From CAYVDH01 sp964450355 (GTDB lineage Bacteria > Bacteroidota > Bacteroidia > NS11-12g > UBA955), in assembly GCA_964450355.1 (NCBI GenBank), contig CAYVDH010000132.1, positions 1-10,279 of the forward strand: a DNA stretch of 10,279 bases. Direction: 5' to 3'. Shown here piece by piece: positions 1-6,685 of this stretch. How positions within the stretch are numbered: the stretch's first letter is position 1; the number at the start of each line of letters is the position of its first letter. The position numbers and the translations under genes were made by a program. The notes under the pieces are model-generated. The model did not search any database. It saw only the letters and a program-made list of their open reading frames with translations, and was not told the DNA's origin.

Positions 1-888
1 GAAAGGCACAAAGATTCTCTTATTATTAATAAACAATTGCCACCTGATTTTAAATCAAATTATACATTAAATCAAAGTGATAAGAAATACTTTAATTGTC
101 AATATTTTATAAATAATCTGCAAAACGATTTGTTTTATTATGATATAATATACAAGTATCCAATTTCTTTAAAAGATACTAATTTATCTACAACATCATC
201 AAACACATATAATTCAAACAGTTTGCCGTCCATAAGGTCAACATATTCATTTGATAATAAATTTGAAGAAGCTGTTACCCTTAATAATATTGATTTAGAC
301 AAAGGTGTTAAAGTCCCACATTCTTATAATTATAGCAATAACTGTGGTTATTTAAGTACTAATCAAAAATTTAAACCTATTGTTTATAAGTTCTATGAAA
401 GTGATTATTTATTTATTAATTCTTTGTACGATAATATTGTGAATTATGGGAATCCTTTTTTTCTTTTTTATCAAATTAAAAATTTAAAAGAAAGTCCTAA
501 AAAAAAGATATTAGGAAATATTGTTAGTAGTACAATCAATGAACAAAATCATTACATACATGTCAAAGATTATTCTGATACGATATTGAAAATATATATT
601 TCTGATAAAAATGGAGTAAATGCTTTTGGAAATTCAAGATATAAAATTTCATACAGTCCTAGTTATTCATCAATTTTAGTGTTAGAAACTGGGGCAAACT
701 TATACTTTTGCACACAAAATAGTTTTGAAAAATCTATGGGTAGTTGTAGTAATTTACCTCAAAATGTAAACAGAAGATTTTTATACGAGTTTAGAGTTTA
801 TGACAATGTGTTAAGAAAAACTTTTGTTACAAATAAAATAGAAATATTTAAAGCAGATTTACCCAAAACTTTATATTTTACATTTTAA
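1..888 (+). CDS. DUF4249-like outer-membrane protein, 5'-truncated
   Basis: The reading frame is open from the first base to the TAA at 886-888, so the gene starts outside the window; 295 residues are visible. No start codon in view is convincing: the TTG at 37 lies in frame but nothing marks it as a start. The protein is rich in Asn, Tyr and Ser. Around bases 451-525 a segment with NPFF and, about 20 residues later, GNI resembles the 'NPF ... NI' portion of DUF4249 proteins, which are exported Bacteroidetes proteins of unknown biochemical role. The stop overlaps the next start by one base (TAATG), which implies translational coupling with a TonB-dependent receptor of the class that DUF4249 genes usually accompany. 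The assignment rests mostly on that neighbour and one weak motif. About 120 residues follow the GNI segment, more than I would expect from the family. Confidence 0.5.
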   Translation, partial: ERHKDSLIINKQLPPDFKSNYTLNQSDKKYFNCQYFINNLQNDLFYYDIIYKYPISLKDTNLSTTSSNTYNSNSLPSIRSTYSFDNKFEEAVTLNNIDLDKGVKVPHSYNYSNNCGYLSTNQKFKPIVYKFYESDYLFINSLYDNIVNYGNPFFLFYQIKNLKESPKKKILGNIVSSTINEQNHYIHVKDYSDTILKIYISDKNGVNAFGNSRYKISYSPSYSSILVLETGANLYFCTQNSFEKSMGSCSNLPQNVNRRFLYEFRVYDNVLRKTFVTNKIEIFKADLPKTLYFTF

Positions 889-3077
889 TGAAATATATCC
901 TAGTATTATTATTGCTTCCTTTTAGTTATTGTAATGCACAAGTTATATTGTTAGAAGTTAAAGATAGTAGTAGGTTACAAGGTGTAGAGAATGCAGAAGT
1001 GCACTTAAACGATACATTTGTAGGATACACAAATAATTATGGTTATTTTTCATTGAAAATTAATCATTCTAAATCAAACAAAATTAGTGTAAAACATATA
1101 AGCTACATTGAGTATGATTTTGAAATAATTAATCCAAAAGAAAAGTACATTATAGAGTTAATCCCTTCAAATTATGAATTAAAGCCAGTAGTTGTAGAGA
1201 AAAAAAAAGTGAATAAAATCATAGATTTTGGTAAAATTTATGTAACAAAAGATTATTTAAATAATATACCATTTATACTGGGAGAAGTAGATGTTTTAAA
1301 ATCTTTACAAACCTTCCCTGGGGTAAATTCAAGTTTTGAGGCAAATTCGGGATTGTACATTAAAGGTGGGAATATTGACCAAACATCAATATACTTAGAT
1401 GATGCACCAATATACAATATGGGGCATTTCTATGGTTTCTTTAGTCCATTTGATAATGAAGCATTGTCATCTTTTACATTATATAATTCATCAGTTCCAA
1501 GTGAATATGGTTCAAGAGGTTCTAACATTGTTGAAGTGAGATTTAAGGAAGGAAATATGAAAAAATCTCAACGCAGTTTTTCATTAGGACTTCTATCTTC
1601 TAAATTGTTATTAGAAGGACCTTTAGCAAAGAATAAATCAAGTTATTTAGCATCATTAAGATTTGCGTACCCGGGTTCTTTTACTTCAAGAAAAGGTGAA
1701 AGTAAATTTAGAAATAATTTTGTTGATGGAAATATAAAATTAAAATTTAATATCAACAAGAATAATGCGATTTATATTTCTACTTTTTCCAGTGTAGATG
1801 TTTTTTCATTTAGTGATATTAATTTGTTTACAGTTGGAAACATTAGCTTAGACAAGTATAAGTGGAGTAATAATACAGCAACCATAAGATGGAATAAAAT
1901 CAATAAAGACAAAAGTTTTAGAAACACTGTATTAAGTGGAAGTAAATTCAATTCAAGAGCATATTTTTTGTCCAATTTAGAACCTGATTTTGGCAATCAA
2001 CTAATTAACCTGTGTTTAAAAACAGAAAAGGACAATATGTTAAATCAACTTAATATCAATAAAGTTGGATTTAGTACTAATTTTTATCATACAAGCCAAG
2101 CAATTTTGTATTACAATAGAATAGATACAGTAAGTTTTAAAGAAAATATTATACCAGTTAATAAAGCTATAGAATTTGTTGCATTTGGCAATCAAAATAT
2201 TTTATTCAAAGAAAAACAATGGAAACTAGAAAATAATTTAAGATTAGGATTTTATTATAATTTTAATGATTTATCACATGATATTATTTTTGAACCAAGA
2301 ATTAAAATTACGAGGTTATTTAAAGAAAAAGAAATATTTCTTTCTTTGGATAAAAATAGTCAATATCAAAATTTTGTAGGGAATAGGCAAGTATTAATTC
2401 CATCAGATTTTTGGATTCAATCAAACAAGTTGTTTAAGCCTCAAAAAATTTACAGTGTTACATCAGGGTTTAAAAAACGCTTTAAATCATTCAATGGCAT
2501 TACTGAAGTTTTTTATAATAAATTCTTAAATGCATTAGACCTAAAAGACGGTGCCAAGTTGTTCAGAAACAAACAAGTTTTAAATGATATAACAAATGTT
2601 GAACATCAATCTTTTGGATTTCAATTATTGCTAGAGAAAAGTATAAAGAAATTACAAGGGCATTTATCCTATACTTTTTCTAGGTCAATAAGAAGATCTC
2701 CAATTATAAATAACAATGAATGGTATGCTTCTAACTATGACCGTCCACATGTATTTAATTTAGTAACAAATTACATAGCAAATAAAAAATGGTCATTTGG
2801 TGGGTTGTTTATTTTACAAAATGGAACACCAGTAACGGCAAATTATGCTTTCACATTCTTGTATTCTAAACGCAATGAATATAGGCTGCCTAACTATTTT
2901 AGGTTAGATTTAAGTGTAACAAAGAAGTTTAAATTTACTAAAAGGTTATATGGAGAATGGAATATATCAGTTTTTAATGTTTTGTTTGCGAAAAATAGGA
3001 CTTCACAATATCCAATTTTAGATACTTACTCATCTATACCTACTTTGCCTTCTTTTAATGTTAAGATTTATTTATAA
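888..3077 (+). CDS. TonB-dependent outer-membrane receptor with carboxypeptidase-regulatory-like domain
   Basis: This 729-residue protein starts with a signal peptide (residues 1-18, hydrophobic core then CNAQ, probable signal peptidase I cleavage). A carboxypeptidase-regulatory-like/CNA-B beta domain follows at about 19-95 (pattern 'GVENAEV ... GYTNNYGYFSL'). The plug spans about 120-222, with LKSLQTFPGV at 138-146, SGLYIKGG at 154-161, and YLDDAPIYNMGHFYGFF at 169-185. The remainder, about 225-729, is the beta-barrel and ends in FNVKIYL. The family imports a ligand across the outer membrane using TonB-ExbBD energy. This plug class typically pairs with a DUF4249 protein, consistent with the upstream gene it overlaps by one base. 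The barrel, at about 500 residues, is short but plausible for 22 strands. The last residue is Leu rather than the usual Phe. The substrate cannot be told from sequence. The gene is very AT-rich. Confidence 0.9.
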   Translation: MKYILVLLLLPFSYCNAQVILLEVKDSSRLQGVENAEVHLNDTFVGYTNNYGYFSLKINHSKSNKISVKHISYIEYDFEIINPKEKYIIELIPSNYELKPVVVEKKKVNKIIDFGKIYVTKDYLNNIPFILGEVDVLKSLQTFPGVNSSFEANSGLYIKGGNIDQTSIYLDDAPIYNMGHFYGFFSPFDNEALSSFTLYNSSVPSEYGSRGSNIVEVRFKEGNMKKSQRSFSLGLLSSKLLLEGPLAKNKSSYLASLRFAYPGSFTSRKGESKFRNNFVDGNIKLKFNINKNNAIYISTFSSVDVFSFSDINLFTVGNISLDKYKWSNNTATIRWNKINKDKSFRNTVLSGSKFNSRAYFLSNLEPDFGNQLINLCLKTEKDNMLNQLNINKVGFSTNFYHTSQAILYYNRIDTVSFKENIIPVNKAIEFVAFGNQNILFKEKQWKLENNLRLGFYYNFNDLSHDIIFEPRIKITRLFKEKEIFLSLDKNSQYQNFVGNRQVLIPSDFWIQSNKLFKPQKIYSVTSGFKKRFKSFNGITEVFYNKFLNALDLKDGAKLFRNKQVLNDITNVEHQSFGFQLLLEKSIKKLQGHLSYTFSRSIRRSPIINNNEWYASNYDRPHVFNLVTNYIANKKWSFGGLFILQNGTPVTANYAFTFLYSKRNEYRLPNYFRLDLSVTKKFKFTKRLYGEWNISVFNVLFAKNRTSQYPILDTYSSIPTLPSFNVKIYL

Positions 3078-3090
3078 AAAGGAAAAAAAC

Positions 3091-3147
3091 ATGAAAATTA
3101 AGCGGGGAAACTTTATACAATACAGAATTAAAAAATTATTGTATTAA
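3091..3147 (+). CDS. Possible 18-residue ORF or remnant of a third operon gene
   Basis: Thirteen bases after the receptor stop, an ATG is preceded by a purine-rich GGAAAAAAA stretch. It opens an 18-codon frame (MKIKRGNF..., ending KKLLY) that stops at a TAA followed directly by a second in-frame TAA. The spacing and ribosome-binding-like sequence are what a third operon gene would show, and the basic N-terminus could begin a truncated signal peptide. It may be a genuine small peptide, the broken 5' end of a gene cut off when the downstream locus arrived, or chance. I do not recognise it. Confidence 0.2.
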   Translation: MKIKRGNFIQYRIKKLLY

Positions 3148-3209
3148 TAATAGTTTTTCAAAACTAATAAATAAGGAATTTTACCTATATGAAAAGTGAA
3201 ATTTAAGAA

Positions 3210-3234
3210 TTAGGTTTGCAATTTAAAAACCTAA
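3210..3234. promoter_or_regulatory. Inverted repeat upstream of res (candidate operator or weak terminator)
   Basis: A perfect 8-base dyad, TTAGGTTT at 3210-3217 and AAACCTAA at 3227-3234, is separated by 9 bases. Its right arm overlaps the first three bases of the TAACTTTG promoter box, so a protein bound here would interfere with res transcription. No run of T follows directly, which argues against an efficient terminator for the receptor operon. Confidence 0.35.
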
Positions 3235-3239
3235 CTTTG
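3232..3239 (+). promoter_or_regulatory. Putative -7 promoter box for the res operon
   Basis: TAACTTTG matches the Bacteroidetes housekeeping -7 consensus TAnnTTTG exactly and lies 48 bases upstream of the res ATG. The nearest TTG that could serve as the -33 element is at 3216-3218, leaving only 13 bases between the elements where about 17-23 is usual. The promoter is therefore either weak, activator-dependent or misassigned. No better candidate was seen in this intergenic stretch. Confidence 0.4.
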
Positions 3240-3257
3240 ATTATTTCGATATAATCA
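3238..3257. promoter_or_regulatory. Palindrome at the predicted res transcription start
   Basis: TGATTAT at 3238-3244 and ATAATCA at 3251-3257 form a perfect 7-base dyad around a 6-base centre. It begins inside the last two bases of the -7 box and covers the expected transcription start, where an autoregulatory repressor would bind. It could also be a small 5' leader hairpin. AT-rich dyads of this length also arise by chance. Confidence 0.3.
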
Positions 3258-3287
3258 TTAAACAGCTTATTTAAAACTAATTATAAG

Positions 3288-6191
3288 ATGACAAAATTGC
3301 AATCAAAACAGTTTCAATATGAAATTCAAAATTATCAAGAGGACTGTGTTGCAAATATTGTAAGTCTATTTGATAGTTTACGTCAAAAACGAAATTTTGG
3401 CGAGATATTGACAGTACACCATAAAAAGTATAATTACAATTTCCCTGTTCAAGACACTAAAAACATAGATATCATGATGGAAACAGGAACGGGAAAGACG
3501 TTCACTTATATAAAAACCATTTTTGAACTGAGTAAAAATTTCGGATATAAAAAGTTTATCGTTTTAATTCCGACTGTTCCAATTCGAGAGGGAACAAAAA
3601 CAAACTTAGAGGACACCAAAGATTATTTTAAAAGTTTTTATGCCAACGAAAAGGAAAAAGAAATTGAGACCTTTGTTTATGAAGGTGGCAACATTTCTTC
3701 TGTAAAACAATTTATAGGAACTTCACATTTATCTGTTTTGGTAATGACGCCAGATGCATTTAATCGAGGTAACAATATTCTAAATCGTCCTTTAGAAAAG
3801 GAAATGAATGCTCCTGAATTGTTTGTTAAAAATCAAGAACCGCCAAAATCATATTTGGAATGTTTGAAACGACTTAATCCAATTGTGATAATGGACGAAC
3901 CTCACCGTTTTGAAGGCAATGCCTTTAAAACCTACTTTGATGGTTTTGAAAATTATTTTTTGCGTTTCGGGGCAACTTATCCAAAAAAGAAAGACAGTTT
4001 AGTTCTTTCAAACGTGGCTTATGTGTTGGACAGCATTTCTTCATTCAGGCAAAGTTTGGTAAAGAAAATTGTTGTTTATACTCAAGACGTGGTTGAGAAT
4101 ACAGATACTCTCATTGGCATTGATAACAAGAAAGCCATTGTAAGCACACTGACAAACGGAATTGTAGCCAGACGAGAATTAGGAGTTGGATCAGTTTTCA
4201 ACGGAAAAAGCATAAAGAAAATAAACAAGGATGCCATTGTTTTAGCAGATGATGCGATTGAAAAGGTTGATTATTCTCTGTCTGATGAATCATTGCGGGC
4301 AATGATCAAGGAAACAATCAAAATTCATTTTGAAAAAGAAAAGAGGTTGTTTGAGCAAGACATAAAAGCACTCACTTTATTTTTTATGGAAAGCGACACA
4401 AGTTTATTTCGTGGCGACAATCCTAAAATCAAAAACATATTTGAAGAAGAATACAAAAGTCAATGGTTAATTGTTAATGGTCAATTATCCGATGGAGACC
4501 CGTATAAAAAATTCTTACAAAAAGACTTTGATAGTGATAACACCTTGCAGGTTCACAAAGGCTATTTTTCTGGCGATAAAGGAAACGCAGATGAAAAAAT
4601 AAAAGCAGGAGTTGATGAAATTCTGAAAGACAAAAAGAAACTACTTTCTTTTGAAAGTCCAACACGTTTCATTTTCTCCATTTGGGCATTACAAGAAGGT
4701 TGGGACAACCCGAATGTGTTTACCATTTGCAAATTATCCAATCAAGGGAGCGAAATATCCAAACTGCAACAAATTGGGCGTGGGTTACGCATTTGCGTCA
4801 ATCAAAACTTACAGCGTAACACGCTAAAAAATCTGAATGACGACCAAGAAGCTTTTTGGAAAATCAACAACCTTGATGTAATTGTATCAAGCAAAGAACA
4901 CGGTTTTGTTGAGGCAATTCAAAACGAAATTTTAAGTAACTCGTTCTTGATTGCTGAAACATTTACAGAGCAAGAACTCATTAAGACACTCAAAGAAAAA
5001 TCGCGATTTGATGATGAAACAGTTGTTGCCTTGGTTGATGACATTTTGAAAGACAAAAAAATGATTGTTCGCAAGGCAATTGTTGACGGGCAAAAGATTT
5101 ACGAAAAATCGCCTGAGTTTTCTGCAATTCTCAAAGAACAAAACTTGCCCGAAGAACAAGTTAAAGCCATAGAAAGCTTGTTTGCAACTGACACAAACAC
5201 TTATGTTCAGAATGCCGAAAAGAAAAGAGAGAAAAAGAAAGTTTTCATAAAACCAACCCACCTGCAAGAGTTTCAAAATTTGTGGAACACAATCAATAAG
5301 AATGCTTTTTATGTTTTAGAATCATTAAGCGAAGAACAAGAAAGCCAATTGATACAGAACATGAAAACACAGATTGAAGCTGTAAATATTGAAGAAATTT
5401 TATTGCAAACCAAACGTGCAGAACTAAACGTAAACAAGATTGGCGAACAAGGGGCAATTACTGAAAAGCTAACTGATACCGTTTCATACAAAAGCAAAGT
5501 AGATTATTTGGCATTGGTTCGCACTTTATCCAACAACACCAAAACTCCTATTTCTTTTGTGGTAAAGGTTTTCAATGCTTTGAGTGACGATTTCAAAACC
5601 AAAATGCTTTGCAATAATCCTGAACAGGCACAAAGAGAAATTTCCGAAATAATCAACAAGAACTTAATTGCAATGCTTAAAGCAAACATTAAGTATGACG
5701 GAATTAACGGAACAGGTTTGCCAAATGTATTCAAGACCGAAAAAGGCAAAACATACCTTGATACAGGCAGCGTGGGGAAATTTCAAAAGGAAATTGCTAA
5801 CGATTTTTCTCTTAAAACAAAATGGGTATTTGAAGAAGTGATTGAATATGACAGCGATTTTGAATTGGAAATTGTGGAGCAAGACCCCGATATGGACAGC
5901 ATTGAAATTTTCGGTAAACTACCACGCCTTAAAATCAAAACTCCTTTAGGTGATTACAATCCCGACTTTTGCTATGCTATAAAAAGCACCGAAGGCAACA
6001 AAATTTTCCTTGTAGTGGAAGCCAAAGGCTATAAATCGTCAACGGAAATCCCAGTAGATGAAAAAGGGAAAATTGACTTTGCTAAAAAGTATTTTGAAGC
6101 TTTAGCCGAACACTACAAAGACCAAGGCATAAAAATTTCATTTAAAGAACGAATCAATAAAACGCAATTGGCGGCATTGATAAAAAATTAA
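3288..6191 (+). CDS. res: Type III restriction-modification enzyme, Res (helicase-nuclease) subunit
   Basis: The 967-residue length is normal for Type III Res subunits (EC 3.1.21.5). Superfamily 2 helicase motifs appear in order: Walker A METGTGKT at 64-71, Walker B/motif II DEPH at 203-206, a motif III-like GATY at 228-231, and motif VI QQIGRGLRI at 494-502. The C-terminus carries a PD-(D/E)XK nuclease site: Pro892-Asp893, then Glu911-Ala-Lys913 inside FLVVEAKG. In known systems Res joins Mod, hydrolyses ATP and cleaves DNA some 25-27 bp from one of two head-to-head unmethylated sites. All catalytic residues I can locate are intact, so the enzyme looks functional. The ATG at 3288 is chosen because it is the first start in the frame and the N-terminus aligns with the family's FQYEIQNYQEDCV opening. 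The GxxExxY gene begins 18 bases after its stop, and mod follows. A short repeat-like segment (residues 393-401, WLIVNGQLS) is embedded in the coding sequence. Confidence 0.95.
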   Translation: MTKLQSKQFQYEIQNYQEDCVANIVSLFDSLRQKRNFGEILTVHHKKYNYNFPVQDTKNIDIMMETGTGKTFTYIKTIFELSKNFGYKKFIVLIPTVPIREGTKTNLEDTKDYFKSFYANEKEKEIETFVYEGGNISSVKQFIGTSHLSVLVMTPDAFNRGNNILNRPLEKEMNAPELFVKNQEPPKSYLECLKRLNPIVIMDEPHRFEGNAFKTYFDGFENYFLRFGATYPKKKDSLVLSNVAYVLDSISSFRQSLVKKIVVYTQDVVENTDTLIGIDNKKAIVSTLTNGIVARRELGVGSVFNGKSIKKINKDAIVLADDAIEKVDYSLSDESLRAMIKETIKIHFEKEKRLFEQDIKALTLFFMESDTSLFRGDNPKIKNIFEEEYKSQWLIVNGQLSDGDPYKKFLQKDFDSDNTLQVHKGYFSGDKGNADEKIKAGVDEILKDKKKLLSFESPTRFIFSIWALQEGWDNPNVFTICKLSNQGSEISKLQQIGRGLRICVNQNLQRNTLKNLNDDQEAFWKINNLDVIVSSKEHGFVEAIQNEILSNSFLIAETFTEQELIKTLKEKSRFDDETVVALVDDILKDKKMIVRKAIVDGQKIYEKSPEFSAILKEQNLPEEQVKAIESLFATDTNTYVQNAEKKREKKKVFIKPTHLQEFQNLWNTINKNAFYVLESLSEEQESQLIQNMKTQIEAVNIEEILLQTKRAELNVNKIGEQGAITEKLTDTVSYKSKVDYLALVRTLSNNTKTPISFVVKVFNALSDDFKTKMLCNNPEQAQREISEIINKNLIAMLKANIKYDGINGTGLPNVFKTEKGKTYLDTGSVGKFQKEIANDFSLKTKWVFEEVIEYDSDFELEIVEQDPDMDSIEIFGKLPRLKIKTPLGDYNPDFCYAIKSTEGNKIFLVVEAKGYKSSTEIPVDEKGKIDFAKKYFEALAEHYKDQGIKISFKERINKTQLAALIKN
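4462..4490 (+). repeat. Short imperfect tandem repeat inside res
   Basis: AATGGTTAATT at 4462-4472 recurs as AATGGTCAATT at 4476-4486 (10 of 11 identical, period 14). The period is not a multiple of three and the local composition is AT-richer than the surrounding gene. It encodes WLIVNGQLS between helicase motifs of Res and keeps the frame open. The look is that of a simple dispersed repeat captured in a coding sequence. Confidence 0.4.
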
Positions 6192-6210
6192 CCACATAGA
6201 AACATAGAAA
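6190..6210 (+). repeat. Period-8 repeat, upstream copy flanking the GxxExxY gene
   Basis: The 21 bases starting AACCACATAG and continuing AAACATAGAAA begin within the res stop codon and end on the first base of the GxxExxY start codon, so they fill the whole gap between the genes. Internally it is a tandem ACATAGAA unit of 8 bases. It matches the copy at 6624-6644 at 20 of 21 positions. Confidence 0.75.
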
Positions 6211-6617
6211 TGATAACAAAGAAATACCTTGATGACCTTACTTATGAGATTATTGGAAGTGCAATTGAAGTACACAAAATAATGGGCAGAGGTTTATTAG
6301 AAAATGTGTATCATCAGTGTTTGAAAGAAGAGTTGTTACTTAGGAAAATAAATTTTCAAACAGAGATGAAAATTCCTGTGGAATATAAAGGGAAAACAAT
6401 AGATATTGATTTTAGATGTGATTTGTTTGTCGAAAATTGTATAGTTGTTGAGTTAAAGGCAGTAAACGAAATGATTTCAATTTTTGAAGCACAACTTCTT
6501 ACCTATATGAAACTACTGAAATGCCCTAAAGGCATACTGATTAATTTCAACTGCACCAACATTTTTAACGAAGGACAAAAAACATTTGTAAACGAATACT
6601 TTAGTAAACTGAAATAA
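6210..6617 (+). CDS. GxxExxY family protein (PD-(D/E)XK nuclease-like)
   Basis: This 135-residue protein has the family signature near its N-terminus: GLLENVY with Gly28, Glu31 and Tyr34, preceded by the conserved GSAIEVHKIMG. A PD-(D/E)XK-like core follows, with Asp71 in RCDLFVE and Glu81-Leu-Lys83 in VVELKAV. The region EAQLLTYMKL ... GILINF completes the family pattern (TIGR04256 / PF13366-like). The length is typical and the key acidic and lysine residues are present, so it could be an active nuclease, but no biochemical role is established for the family. It lies 18 bases after res and 68 bases before the mod ATG on the same strand, so it is presumably co-transcribed with both. The copies of a short repeat on either side suggest it entered as a cassette. 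It is not a standard part of Type III systems. Confidence 0.9.
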   Translation: MITKKYLDDLTYEIIGSAIEVHKIMGRGLLENVYHQCLKEELLLRKINFQTEMKIPVEYKGKTIDIDFRCDLFVENCIVVELKAVNEMISIFEAQLLTYMKLLKCPKGILINFNCTNIFNEGQKTFVNEYFSKLK

Positions 6618-6623
6618 AATATC

Positions 6624-6667
6624 AACCACATAGATACATAGAAAAAAAACTATGTAACTATGTGGTT
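6624..6667. repeat. 18-bp hairpin: period-8 repeat and its inverted copy before mod
   Basis: The left arm 6624-6641 (AACCACATAGATACATAG) and right arm 6650-6667 (CTATGTAACTATGTGGTT) are complementary at 17 of 18 positions around a loop of eight A residues. The left arm is also a direct repeat of the sequence before the GxxExxY gene. The structure lies 7 bases after that gene's stop and 18 bases before the mod ATG. It could act as an RNA processing or attenuation element, as a partial terminator (no T-run follows), or as a mobile-repeat palindrome. Confidence 0.8.
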
Positions 6668-6685
6668 AAAGAAAAAAAATATAAT

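Noticed and set aside
3463..3474. ACATAGATAT within res as a further copy of the period-8 repeat
   Set aside because: It is one 8-base unit within conserved coding sequence just before the Walker A motif, without the CCAC end or a second unit. A similar single match at 7053-7059 encodes part of the IYIDPPYN motif of Mod.
4932..5276. 114-residue minus-strand open frame opposite res
   Set aside because: It lies entirely antisense to well-supported Res coding sequence, and its Phe/Leu/Cys-rich translation is what the complement of Lys/Glu-rich codons gives. The other minus-strand frames inside res, mod and the receptor gene were rejected for the same reason.
6190..6667. Repeats around the GxxExxY gene as a CRISPR array
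   Set aside because: Only two direct copies and one inverted copy exist, they are separated by a full gene rather than by spacers, and no cas gene is present.
6642..6679. Two A8 tracts near the mod start as a phase-variation switch
   Set aside because: Both lie upstream of the ATG at 6686, so slippage would not shift the Mod frame. It would matter only if translation began at the GTG at 6662, which I consider unlikely. No tetranucleotide tract of the known phase-variable mod type is present.
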